From contig CAZXDS010000087.1 in NCBI GenBank assembly GCA_964639525.1, positions 1 to 13,871 of the forward strand: a DNA stretch of 13,871 bases, written 5' to 3'. This DNA comes from CAZXDS01 sp964639525 (GTDB taxonomy: Bacteria; Bacteroidota; Ignavibacteria; Ignavibacteriales; Melioribacteraceae). Below are positions 1-7,247 of the stretch, one piece after another; position 1 is the first letter of the stretch, and every line of letters begins with the position of its first letter. The position numbers were made by a program, and so were the translations under genes. Under the pieces are notes generated by a model. That model was not told the DNA's origin. It made no database searches and was given only the letters and a program-made list of their open reading frames with translations.

Positions 1-174
1 AAAAATAATTTTTAACTAATGTATATCTATTGGTGGGAAATTTTAAAAGTGCTATAACATATATTCAACAATCAGGTTAAAGTATTTTGTTTAAAAATTT
101 TATTTCGTTATTTTGCACAATATTGATACAATTATTGCTTTATTCCATATTATTTTTTACGAAGAGATATTATC
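1..174. other. AT-rich leader region, no gene seen
   Basis: Very AT-rich sequence before the first gene, with no ORF and no clear repeat. A TTGATA at 123-128 and a TATTAT at 148-153 stand 19 bases apart, which is too loose to call a promoter with confidence. A purine-rich stretch (aagaga, about 162-167) just before the ATG at 175 is the probable ribosome binding site. Confidence 0.4.
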
Positions 175-660
175 ATGAAAAACCAGATACAAATCGTTTC
201 AACACTTTTACTATTATTTTGTTTTACAAATAATTTGCTTGGAGGTAATATAACGGATTCTCAAGTGAAAAAATTGGTTAAATATACTGCAAGTGAAATA
301 GAAAAAGATGCTAAAATGAGTTTAGATAAAATCACAAATGCTGAATATCCTTTTAGGGATAGTGTAAATACCGCTCTGTACGTTTTTGTTTTTAATCTTG
401 ATTTGGTAACCGTTGCTCATCCTAATAATAAATTAATGACTGGCAAGAGTAAAAAAGGAAAACCTGATATAAATGGAAAATTGTTTCGTGATGAGATACT
501 CTCAACTGCTTTGACAAAAGGGTCAGGTTGGGTCAGCTATCAATTTGAGAATCCAAGGACAAAAAAAATTGAGGATAAAAAAACATATTTTGAACTTATC
601 ACAGGAAGTGATGGGAATAAATACATAGTTTGTTGTGGTAAATATATTATAAGAAAATGA
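175..660 (+). CDS. Exported single Cache-domain protein
   Basis: A small secreted protein of 161 residues. Residues 1-24 form a signal peptide with a poly-Leu core (LLLLF). The rest matches the pattern of a stand-alone single Cache domain (sCache_2-like): a long N-terminal helix (about 28-60), then a sheet core containing YVFVFNLD (69-76), AHPN (81-84), GKLFRDE (101-107), KGSGWVSYQFENP (115-127) and a final KYIVCCGKY (149-157). In this family the fold binds small ligands outside the membrane, usually as the sensor part of a chemoreceptor or histidine kinase. Here no transmembrane or output domain follows, so the protein would be a free periplasmic binding protein. The adjacent cysteines at 153-154 are unusual. 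No partner gene is next to it. Ligand unknown; family call fairly sure, role not. Confidence 0.75.
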   Translation: MKNQIQIVSTLLLLFCFTNNLLGGNITDSQVKKLVKYTASEIEKDAKMSLDKITNAEYPFRDSVNTALYVFVFNLDLVTVAHPNNKLMTGKSKKGKPDINGKLFRDEILSTALTKGSGWVSYQFENPRTKKIEDKKTYFELITGSDGNKYIVCCGKYIIRK

Positions 661-854
661 AGGAATAACCATTGGTTTACCATGTGCAATTTTTAGATGT
701 GAGTATTAAATTCCGAATCAAAAATTCCTTTGGAAACTAATTGAAATAAAACATCCATCGGATAATAAATTCATTGTTTTTCCAGTTTTCTATCGGAAAC
801 ATTGAGTAGTTTCACTTCACGGAATCTATTAAGTTGTAATATGTTACAGCATCA
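661..854. other. Intergenic stretch, probably decayed
   Basis: No convincing ORF or hairpin seen. All forward frames are broken by stops, including an in-frame stop at 837-839 just before the sorting-domain remnant. It may hold the eroded body of the T9SS protein whose tail follows, but no homologous motif can be recognised. Confidence 0.35.
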
Positions 855-1142
855 ATGCTGAATTTTAATAGTAACTTTAAAACATATTGTTTCAGAACAA
901 AAAGAAGTAATCCGCTCAATCCGATAGCTACTGTTAAATATGCAATTCCAAAATCCTCCTATGTTTCTGTTAAAGTGTTCGATATGCTTGGAAATTTAAT
1001 TGAGACTTTAGTCGCCGGTGATAAATCTGCCGGAAATTATACAGTCCGGTTTGATGCAAGTAAACTTTCCAGCGGTGTATATTTTTATCAGTTAGCAACA
1101 CCGGCATATATCAGCACTAAAAAGTTAGTATTGATGAAATAG
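855..1142 (+). pseudogene. Remnant of a T9SS cargo protein: C-terminal sorting domain
   Basis: The open frame of 95 residues is, from about residue 19 on, a type A T9SS sorting domain: NPLNP, TVKYAIP, VSVKVFDMLGNLIETLV, SAGNYTVRFDASKLSSGVYFYQL and a final KKLVLMK. In the family this domain is the C-terminal signal for export through the type IX pore and is always attached to a larger protein. Here nothing is attached. The normal opening Gln-Asn survives at 893-898 in a different frame (reading NILFQN from 881), and 10 bases separate it from aatccgctcaatccg where 6 would keep frame. A frameshift thus sits inside the conserved QNYPNP motif. There is no ribosome binding site before the ATG at 855. 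Best read as the tail of a dead gene; the open frame is incidental. Confidence 0.7.
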
Positions 1143-1176
1143 TATTCGCACTTTTTTTAATGTCAAATTATTTTCT

Positions 1177-1212
1177 AAAACAAAGCTGTTTTCCCAAGCA
1201 GCTTTGTTTTTA
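1177..1212 (+). terminator. Strong intrinsic terminator
   Basis: A perfect 12-bp stem, aaaacaaagctg (1177-1188) with cagctttgtttt (1199-1210), has a 10-base loop and ends in a run of T. It lies 35 bases after the sorting-domain remnant. Its A/T-symmetric ends could let it work on both strands. A surviving terminator supports a once-functional gene here. Confidence 0.8.
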
Positions 1213-1466
1213 ATGCTCAGGTATTTTTGCAAACACTCCCCCTTTCCAAAAATCACCGGAAATATTTTGTACAATCAAAAACATTGCTGTTTACTGTAAA
1301 TTTTTTGTGTCATACTTTTCGATATCTGATTAAAAAGTATTATGTTCATATTCGGTTCCTTTTTGATTAATTTTCTTGATTATCATTTAAACTTGAAATT
1401 AATTTTTTCTAATCGGAAACCGTATCATTAATTTATTTCTACATCTATAAAGGAAATCAAGGCATT
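1213..1466. other. Intergenic region before the dehydrogenase
   Basis: AT-rich, no ORF or strong hairpin. A loosely inverted pair, tcggttcc near 1352 and ggaaaccg near 1415, flanks about 55 bases of T-rich DNA, too weak to name. No confident -35/-10 pair was found. The sequence aaagga at 1449-1454 is a plausible ribosome binding site about 12 bases ahead of the ATG at 1467. Confidence 0.35.
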
Positions 1467-2336
1467 ATGGAAATTGGAATTGTTGGAACAGGACTGCTCG
1501 GCAAACCTATTGCTGAAAAATTTTTGCAGGCAGGATTTAGTGTTTCTGTCTTCAATAGAACTCTTGAAAAAGCTAATCAACTGATAGAAAGCGGAGCTAT
1601 TGTTTATGATAATTTCAATTCATTATTAAAAGCAAACAAGCAAATTGTAATTGTCCTGTCTGATTATAACGCTGTCTGTTCTATCTTGTTTGATAGTAAT
1701 TCAAAACCGGACTTTACCGGAAAAATCATTTATCAAATGACCACAATCTCCCCTAATGAAAGTATTTTACTTAACGAAAGAATTACAAAGCTTGGAGGAA
1801 ATTATATTGAAGTTCCCGTACTTGGGAGTATTCCCCAAGTAAAAGAAGGAAAGTTAATTGTCCTTTTCGGCGGTAACAAAAATGATTTAACCGACGTTAA
1901 TAAATTCTTTCACCCAATTAGTAAAAACATAAATTATATCGGAAATGTTGGAAAAGCAGCTGCATTAAAGTTAGCTTTGAACCAAATGATAGCTTCATTA
2001 ACAGCTATTTTTTCAATGAGTTTAAACTATATTTTAAGCAATGATATTAATCCTGATATTTTTATGAAAATCTTACGGGAAAGTGCATTATATGCTCCAA
2101 CATTCGATAAAAAATTAGAACGGATGTTAACAAACAATTTTGAAAATCCCAATTTTCCCGTTAAACATTTATTGAAAGACGTAGAACTTGCGAGAGAATC
2201 CTTTGAACAAAACGGCATAAATGAAAATATATTGGCGGAGATAACAAAAATACTTAATCGAAGTATTGAGATGGGACATGGAGAAAAAGACTATTCAGCT
2301 TTGTATAAGGCTGTAGTTAAAAAAAATATAAAGTAA
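1467..2336 (+). CDS. NAD(P)-dependent beta-hydroxyacid dehydrogenase family protein
   Basis: A 289-residue cytosolic oxidoreductase of the 3-hydroxyisobutyrate dehydrogenase / glyoxylate-succinic semialdehyde reductase family, at the normal family length. The Rossmann motif G7-T-G9-L-L-G12 binds the dinucleotide. The N30-R31-T32 that follows the second strand has no acidic residue there, which suggests NADPH over NADH. The substrate-loop motif is VPVLGSIPQVKEGKL (116-130), where the family usually has a D/A-P-V-S-G-G form; the altered S/G positions mean the substrate cannot be assumed. The catalytic lysine is K168 with N172 one turn on (GKAAALKLALNQ). The C-terminal helical domain (about 165-286) is complete. 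It appears monocistronic and convergent with the downstream operon. Family sure; exact substrate unknown. Confidence 0.88.
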   Translation: MEIGIVGTGLLGKPIAEKFLQAGFSVSVFNRTLEKANQLIESGAIVYDNFNSLLKANKQIVIVLSDYNAVCSILFDSNSKPDFTGKIIYQMTTISPNESILLNERITKLGGNYIEVPVLGSIPQVKEGKLIVLFGGNKNDLTDVNKFFHPISKNINYIGNVGKAAALKLALNQMIASLTAIFSMSLNYILSNDINPDIFMKILRESALYAPTFDKKLERMLTNNFENPNFPVKHLLKDVELARESFEQNGINENILAEITKILNRSIEMGHGEKDYSALYKAVVKKNIK

Positions 2337-2347
2337 ATAAAATTTTT

Positions 2348-2366
2348 AGCGGATTAAAAATCCGCT
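2348..2366. terminator. Short hairpin between convergent genes
   Basis: agcggatt (2348-2355) pairs perfectly with aatccgct (2359-2366) around an aaa loop. It lies 11 bases after the dehydrogenase stop and 7 bases before the end of the minus-strand outer-membrane gene, so it could end transcription from both sides. The T-tracts are short on both strands, so efficiency is uncertain. Confidence 0.6.
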
Positions 2367-2373
2367 TTACAAT

Positions 2374-3540
2374 TTAAAAATTCCATTTTAATCTTAAATA
2401 ATAAAATTGTCCGTAATCGCCCCATTCAGTTCCTTGTTTTCCGCTAAAAAATTGTGCGGCAGTAAGCAGATAAATATCTTCTGTTAAAGAAATATCTATT
2501 GAGGGACCTGCGTAAAACGATTTATCACTTGGATTAAATATAGTGGAAACATCCACTCTGATTAATGGCGTAATTTGATATGCCGCCTCACCAAACAATG
2601 AATATTTAGCCGGTGATAAATTTTTAACTGAATAATTACTGTTAAACAAATTATTTAATCCACCGGCGTTTCCGGTTTTACCTCTACTGTTAAATAAAAA
2701 TTCTCCGCTTATAAATAAGCTGTTCGGGAACGTATAGTTACTGCCCAAAGCTGCGACAAAGATTCCGGTTGTATCACTAAAATTTTGTTTATTTCTAAAA
2801 TAAGTCATTTCTCCCGAAAACCCTGCACCTTCAATTTGGCCTGACCAACCGCCGCCAAAAACAAAATCCTTTTCCATCACGCCGCCAAGCAACTGAAAAT
2901 CATATCCCCAATTATTAAACTTTAATATTCCTGCTGCCGAAATTTCTTTAGAACTATTCAATTTATAAACAAACTCAATAGATGATGTTGCGTCCATATA
3001 ATATTGAATACGAAAAGCATCGCTTCCTGGCTTTTCAACATAATCAAAATTTAAAAACGATGACGAATTGAAAATATCATTCGGTGTCCATACCATATTG
3101 ATTCCCAAATTAATTCGCTGCCTACCGATTTCCACTTCAATATTATCACTTGAATACATAAGATTTAGCCTGTCAATATTTGTGTAAAAAATATAAGACA
3201 CTCCTGAAGCAATTTTTTTGGTTAAATTTAAGTAACCATTATCAACTGTAACTAAATCGGAATAGCCGGGAATTGAACTAACAAAATCGCCATACTCAAT
3301 AATATTTCTCATACTTACATTAGCTGTAAGTTTTTCAGAAGGATAAAACGTAAAATTTAATCTATTGTTAATTGAACTCGACAATTGTAATTTGCTTAAA
3401 TATTGCGGTTTCCATATGGTTTGAAAATTTTGTATGTAGCCATTAACAGTAATTTTTTCCTGAGCTTTGGAAAAATTCAAAAATAATAATTGATTAACGA
3501 AGACAATGGAAAAGAGATATTTTAATGTTTGTTTTATCAT
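2374..3540 (-). CDS. Outer-membrane beta-barrel protein of the LolCDE-like operon
   Basis: A 388-residue outer-membrane protein. Residues 1-26 are a signal peptide ending in SKA before Q27. The rest is alternating-polarity strands with short turns and ends in YYLRLKWNF, an aromatic C-terminus expected of a BAM-assembled barrel. A conserved-looking core is GRQRIN (139-144) followed by WTPNDIF (151-157) and the acidic FNFDYVEKPGSDAFRIQYY segment. I recall this pattern in barrel proteins that travel with FtsX-type transporters and LolA-like proteins, but no family name is certain. It is the last gene of the operon, 15 bases after the ATPase gene, with no clear Shine-Dalgarno site, so coupled translation is likely. 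Inferred role: outer-membrane acceptor or exit channel for the cargo of the upstream transporter. Confidence 0.75.
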   Translation of the reverse strand: MIKQTLKYLFSIVFVNQLLFLNFSKAQEKITVNGYIQNFQTIWKPQYLSKLQLSSSINNRLNFTFYPSEKLTANVSMRNIIEYGDFVSSIPGYSDLVTVDNGYLNLTKKIASGVSYIFYTNIDRLNLMYSSDNIEVEIGRQRINLGINMVWTPNDIFNSSSFLNFDYVEKPGSDAFRIQYYMDATSSIEFVYKLNSSKEISAAGILKFNNWGYDFQLLGGVMEKDFVFGGGWSGQIEGAGFSGEMTYFRNKQNFSDTTGIFVAALGSNYTFPNSLFISGEFLFNSRGKTGNAGGLNNLFNSNYSVKNLSPAKYSLFGEAAYQITPLIRVDVSTIFNPSDKSFYAGPSIDISLTEDIYLLTAAQFFSGKQGTEWGDYGQFYYLRLKWNF

Positions 3541-3555
3541 TGATTGATTGGTTGA

Positions 3556-4230
3556 TTACTCTCCCACAACTTTTCCATCTTCGAGTTTAATCAATCTTTT
3601 TGCCTTTTTCATAACCCGTGAATCATGAGTTGCAAAAATGAAAGTTGTATTTTCCACTTCATTTAACATTAGCATAATTTCCAGCAAATTATTTGTCGAT
3701 GCCGTATCAAGGTTTGCCGTAGGTTCATCAGCGAGTACAAATTTTGGTTTTGAAGCAAGAGCACGAGCAACCGCCACGCGCTGCTGCTGTCCACCGGATA
3801 ATTCACCCGGACGATTATTCATTCTGTCCTTAAGTCCAACTTGGTCAAGCAAATGTTCTACGCGTTCCTTACTTTTCTTTTTATCAATACCCTGAAGCTG
3901 CATAATAAACTCCACATTTTCCTTTGCCGTTAAAACAGGAATAAGATTATATGCCTGAAATACAAAACCAATATTCTTTAATCTGAAATCAATTAATTTT
4001 CTTGGAGGCAATTCTACAATATTTATTCCGTCAATAATTACTTTACCGCTCGTAGGTTTGTCAAGCCCGCCAATCAAATTCAACAATGTTGTTTTTCCGC
4101 AGCCTGAAGGTCCGATAATTGCAGTAAATTCGCCTTCTGCAAATTCAATTGAAATCTCATTTACTGCATTAACCGGAACGATTGATTCGTTATAAATTTT
4201 AACTAAATTTTTTGTTGTTATTATGCTCAT
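3556..4230 (-). CDS. ABC transporter ATPase, LolD/MacB type
   Basis: A complete 224-residue nucleotide-binding subunit. Walker A is GPSGCGKTT (40-48), the Q-loop glutamine is Q92 in FVFQAYNL, the signature is LSGGQ (144-148), Walker B is FVLADE (164-169) with the D-loop at ANLD (172-175), and the switch histidine is H202 (ATHD). The FQAYNLIPVLTAKENV stretch and the size are typical of the LolD/FtsE/MacB branch, which drives FtsX-type permeases that extract or push substrates in the periplasm and do not carry them through the membrane. The two permeases are encoded directly upstream. All catalytic residues are present. LolD itself cannot be claimed because the operon differs from classical lolCDE. 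Confidence 0.93.
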   Translation of the reverse strand: MSIITTKNLVKIYNESIVPVNAVNEISIEFAEGEFTAIIGPSGCGKTTLLNLIGGLDKPTSGKVIIDGINIVELPPRKLIDFRLKNIGFVFQAYNLIPVLTAKENVEFIMQLQGIDKKKSKERVEHLLDQVGLKDRMNNRPGELSGGQQQRVAVARALASKPKFVLADEPTANLDTASTNNLLEIMLMLNEVENTTFIFATHDSRVMKKAKRLIKLEDGKVVGE

Positions 4231-4358
4231 TATTTTCTCATATTAAATTAAACATTTGAATAACACCTAACTTTCATACTATACAATTTCACAATTCTAT
4301 CCTTTTTACTTTCAAATCCCCATTCTCAATTATCAATTTTCAATTCTCCATTATTCCC
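4231..4358 (-). other. 128-base gap within the operon
   Basis: Spacer between the second permease gene and the ATPase gene, long for an operon. It contains the 7-bp repeat listed separately and no ORF. No clear terminator or promoter was seen, so read-through from the upstream permease is assumed. Confidence 0.45.
4314..4355. repeat. Degenerate 7-bp tandem repeat
   Basis: On the plus strand the sequence can be written in steps of seven: aaatccc, cattctc, aattatc, aattttc, aattctc, cattatt. The middle units share the frame aatt-n-tc. On the transcribed (minus) strand this reads gagaatt, gaaaatt, gataatt, gagaatg. It sits wholly in the spacer, ends 3 bases before the permease stop codon and disturbs no coding sequence. 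Confidence 0.6.
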
Positions 4359-5597
4359 TTACACATCCATTCTTACAGCTTCTGCCGGATTTAGCTTAAG
4401 TGCTTTTCTCGCAGGAATAACTGAGGCTGCTATTGCAGTAAAAACCACAAGCACTACAACCATCAAATAATAGGAGAACTCTAATACAGGATGTACAAAC
4501 GAACTGTAGCCAAATGAATTTAATCCCTCGGCAACGCTTGATAAATCAATACCTGTATTGTACGAAATTGTGATAGCAGCCCAGCTCAATAGCAATCCTA
4601 ACAATCCTCCGGTAACAGAAAGAAAAATTGTTTCCAGCATAATCATCATAAAAATACGAAACTTGCTCATGCCTATTGCCATCAACATACCAAGTTCACG
4701 AACGCGTTCCATTATTGCCATCATCATTGTATTAATTATCCCAAAACTTAACGCTACAAGAATTATCATTAAAAAAATTAAAGTGAACTGTATTGTCATA
4801 TCATTCATCAATTTTAATGCCGGCTGTATTTCTTTCCACGTTTGTATTTCTATTTTTTTTGTCTTGATTTCCGCAGAAAACACTTTCTTCAACCTTTGAG
4901 CAAATACTTCCGTTGAATCATTATTTACCAACAATATTGCTATTTCTGTTGTTTTGTTCACATTAAATCCTATAAGACTTTGCAGAGAACTTTTTTTAAC
5001 AAACGCATTCATCAAATCATAAATTGTACTTTCCGTTTTATAAATTCCAACAACTCTGAATGCACCATATGTAATGTTTCCTGACATATCTTGAGTAGTA
5101 ATTACAATTTTAGATTTAACTTTTACTTTTAATTTTTTGGCTAATTTGCTGCTGATAACAATAGGATTTTTTACTTCCGATTGAAAGTAAGTGCCGGCTA
5201 TAATTAGACTGTTCAAATTGGTAACGGCTTTTTCAGTTGGAATATCTATTCCGTTAAGAGTTATTCCTGTACCTGAAGTTGCCGAACTAATCATTGCTGT
5301 ACTTTTAATTCTTGAACAAACCGCTTTAACACCTGCCAACCGCTTTATCATTTCTACTTTTTTATGCGGTGAATCAATTGAATATTTTACTTCTTCATTA
5401 ATTAAATATTTGGGATTATGAATTTGAATATTTGAAATTTGATGTTTAATAGTGGAACTAATCTGAGTCTGAATCATTCCATTTGAAAATGCGAGATAAA
5501 ATAAACCGCCTAATAACCCGACAGCAATTGCGGAAATCACAATCAAGCTTCGTAGTTTATTTCGCCAAACATTTTTCCATGCAATTGAAATAAGCAT
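4359..5597 (-). CDS. FtsX-like (MacB/LolC/E-type) ABC permease, second of pair
   Basis: A 412-residue inner-membrane permease in the four-helix layout of the MacB/LolCE family. A first membrane segment (about 15-38, LIVISAIAVGLLGGLFYLAFS) is followed by a large periplasmic MacB-type core domain (about 40-265). Three membrane segments then lie at about 270-296, 316-345 and 375-395. The family landmarks are present: IINTMMMAIMERVRELGMLMAIGMS after helix 2, which is the coupling region contacting the ATPase, and a final PARKALKLNPAEAVR. It differs clearly in sequence from the neighbouring permease, so the pair probably forms a LolC/LolE-like heterodimer. It follows that gene by 91 AT-rich bases and precedes the ATPase gene. 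Confidence 0.9.
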   Translation of the reverse strand: MLISIAWKNVWRNKLRSLIVISAIAVGLLGGLFYLAFSNGMIQTQISSTIKHQISNIQIHNPKYLINEEVKYSIDSPHKKVEMIKRLAGVKAVCSRIKSTAMISSATSGTGITLNGIDIPTEKAVTNLNSLIIAGTYFQSEVKNPIVISSKLAKKLKVKVKSKIVITTQDMSGNITYGAFRVVGIYKTESTIYDLMNAFVKKSSLQSLIGFNVNKTTEIAILLVNNDSTEVFAQRLKKVFSAEIKTKKIEIQTWKEIQPALKLMNDMTIQFTLIFLMIILVALSFGIINTMMMAIMERVRELGMLMAIGMSKFRIFMMIMLETIFLSVTGGLLGLLLSWAAITISYNTGIDLSSVAEGLNSFGYSSFVHPVLEFSYYLMVVVLVVFTAIAASVIPARKALKLNPAEAVRMDV

Positions 5598-5688
5598 AAT
5601 TTTACCCGATAAGAGTGATTAATTTGCAAACAGATATTATTTTAATTTTGTACATTTTATTTTTAAATAATATTAAAATTATTAAGCA
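5598..5688 (-). other. AT-rich spacer between permease genes
   Basis: 91 bases, almost only A and T. A short inverted pair aataat/attatt near 5667-5684 is too weak to call a terminator. No Shine-Dalgarno site is evident before the permease start at 5597, as is common in Bacteroidota-type genomes. Confidence 0.4.
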
Positions 5689-6909
5689 TTAACTTCTCAT
5701 TGCTTTTAACACTTTGAACTTTAACAAAACCGAAAGCGGATATATCACTGCAATTACCGTTATTACAACTACCGAAATAGTTTGTGAAATAAATATTCCC
5801 GATTGAAGTGAAAAAGGCATAATCGGGTCAGCCCCGAATGAGATCATTGATTCGGCAATTTCTCCGGTTAACTGAATTGGGTGATAAAACATGTAGAGCA
5901 GCAATGGATAAGCTGCAAACAAACCCGTTAGTATTGCAATTGCTCCAAGTAATAAAGTCTCGAAAAGTACCATGAACAACAATTGTGTTTTCTGCATTCC
6001 CACAGCAATCATTACTGCAAATTCTTTCCGCCTTTCCATTGTCATCATCATTATTGTTCCGAAAACACCAAACCCAATCACAAGGTAAAGAATAGCAAGC
6101 ATAATAATTCCGCCAATATTATCACTTTCAATAGCTTGAACCATTTCCCGGTTCAATTGCTGCCACGGCATAATTTCGTACTGAGGTCCTAATTGACTTT
6201 TCAATTTTAACATTACTTTTTCTTGTCTATCAGGATTATCAAGCATTAATGAAATGGATGTTAAACGATTATTAGCACCATAAAAGTACTGTGCTTCTTT
6301 TAAAGGCATTAGTATCAATTTATTGTTTAATTCCGGAATTGGTAAATGGAGAATTCCTTTAATCGGATATTGTTCAGCGGCAGTTATTCCGTGATATCCC
6401 TGTCCCAACAATACAAGCGTATCGCCAACTTCAAGTTTAAGAAATTCAGCTAATTTTTCCGCGATAACAATTGCCCTATCTCCATCCTGTAAAAATTTTC
6501 CTTTTACTATTTTTTTTGAAAAATGATTAAGCTCATCTTCCACTTTGGGATTTGTTCCAATAATTAATGTGCCTTTTGTATGATTTCCTGATGATGCCAA
6601 TGCAAAAGATTCCAATCGAGGAATTGCCGCCGTAACATTTTTTTCCTTTTTAATTTTTTGGAATATCGATTTATGAAATTGAAAAGTCTTATTTATTGAT
6701 TTGTCTTCCCAATAACCTTTTTTATGAATTTGAATATAGCCGGTTGATATTTTCACCGCATTCGTTATCATATTAGAATAAGAACCTTTCTGCATAGACC
6801 GCGTGAAAAGAGACAAAAGCATTGCAAGAAAAATTGAGAACATTGTTAATATTGTTCTTCTCTTATTTCTCCAAATATTTCGCCACGCCATTTTAAATAT
6901 TGTTTGCAT
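5689..6909 (-). CDS. FtsX-like (MacB/LolC/E-type) ABC permease, first of pair
   Basis: A 406-residue inner-membrane permease with the same architecture as its neighbour. The opening MAWRNIWRNKRRTILTMFSI contains the positive-inside stretch and leads into membrane helix 1 (about 19-38). A periplasmic core follows (about 42-262), with the segment DRAIVIAEKLAEFLKLEVGDTLVLLGQG typical of MacB-core domains. Three further helices lie at about 268-290, 312-340 and 372-398. TIMMMTMERRKEFAVMIAVGM marks the ATPase-coupling loop. The C-terminus (SVLLKFKVLKAMRS) lacks the usual P-x-R-x-A-x-x-x-P-x-E form, so this subunit is the more divergent. It starts after the intergenic hairpin elements at 6960-7247. 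Likely partner of the 4359-5597 permease in a heterodimer. Confidence 0.9.
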   Translation of the reverse strand: MQTIFKMAWRNIWRNKRRTILTMFSIFLAMLLSLFTRSMQKGSYSNMITNAVKISTGYIQIHKKGYWEDKSINKTFQFHKSIFQKIKKEKNVTAAIPRLESFALASSGNHTKGTLIIGTNPKVEDELNHFSKKIVKGKFLQDGDRAIVIAEKLAEFLKLEVGDTLVLLGQGYHGITAAEQYPIKGILHLPIPELNNKLILMPLKEAQYFYGANNRLTSISLMLDNPDRQEKVMLKLKSQLGPQYEIMPWQQLNREMVQAIESDNIGGIIMLAILYLVIGFGVFGTIMMMTMERRKEFAVMIAVGMQKTQLLFMVLFETLLLGAIAILTGLFAAYPLLLYMFYHPIQLTGEIAESMISFGADPIMPFSLQSGIFISQTISVVVITVIAVIYPLSVLLKFKVLKAMRS

Positions 6910-6959
6910 TTACTCTTCTACAAGTTTTTAATCTTAAATAATACTTCATAGATATTCAT

Positions 6960-7069
6960 CTTTGTGAAACTTTGTGGTTCTTTGTGCAGCTTCGTGTAAC
7001 AGCCAAAACCGAAAAGATTACACTAAGTTTCACAAAGGAGACACAAAGTTACTCAAAGAAAAACATCGG
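6960..7069. repeat. Palindromic decamer element, copy 1
   Basis: The left arm is four 10-bp units, CTTTGTGAAA, CTTTGTGGTT, CTTTGTGCAG and CTTCGTGTAA (6960-6999). After an 18-base loop (7000-7017), the right arm (7018-7058) read on the other strand is again four such units: CTTTGAGTAA, CTTTGTGTCT plus one extra base, CTTTGTGAAA and CTTAGTGTAA. The arms match at about 33 of 40 positions, so the element can fold into one long imperfect hairpin as DNA or as operon mRNA. The A-rich end to 7069 is shared with copy 2. It has no ORF and no transposase. Confidence 0.85.
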
Positions 7070-7136
7070 CTATTCACGGATACAAATTTTCATTTTACTA
7101 TAATACCGCACACAATTTACTCTTGAAATTATTTAA
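7070..7136. other. Spacer between the two decamer elements
   Basis: 67 AT-rich bases with no gene or hairpin. The short string atttactctt occurs here at 7115-7124 and before copy 1 at 6908-6917, so the duplicated unit may once have been longer than the hairpin itself, although ten bases could also match by chance. Confidence 0.35.
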
Positions 7137-7247
7137 CTTTGTGAAACTTTGTGGTTCTTCGTGCAGCTTTGTGTAACAGCCAAAACCGAAAAAATTACAC
7201 TGAGCCTCTCAAAGGAGACACAAAGTTACTCAAAGAAAAATTATCGG
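7137..7247. repeat. Palindromic decamer element, copy 2
   Basis: Direct copy of the element at 6960, offset by 177 bases, with about seven substitutions and a one-base length change near the end. The loop section cagccaaaaccgaaaa is unchanged. The left arm is as regular as in copy 1; the right arm is more worn (cctctc for tttcac). The copy runs 7 bases into the upstream gene, so the last codons and stop of the LolA-like gene (tta at 7241-7243) lie within it. Confidence 0.85.

Noticed and set aside
1352..1422. Long-range inverted repeat cggttcc / ggaaaccg before the dehydrogenase
   Set aside because: Seven bases with a one-base offset and about 55 bases between them; easily due to chance in AT-rich DNA.
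4558..4899. Plus-strand 113-residue frame with hydrophobic Ile-rich content
   Set aside because: Antisense to the transmembrane part of the FtsX-like permease; its composition is a by-product of the opposite strand.
6960..7247. CRISPR array or insertion sequence
   Set aside because: Only two long copies with a 67-base spacer, an internal palindrome and no cas gene or transposase; the unit is far longer than a CRISPR repeat.
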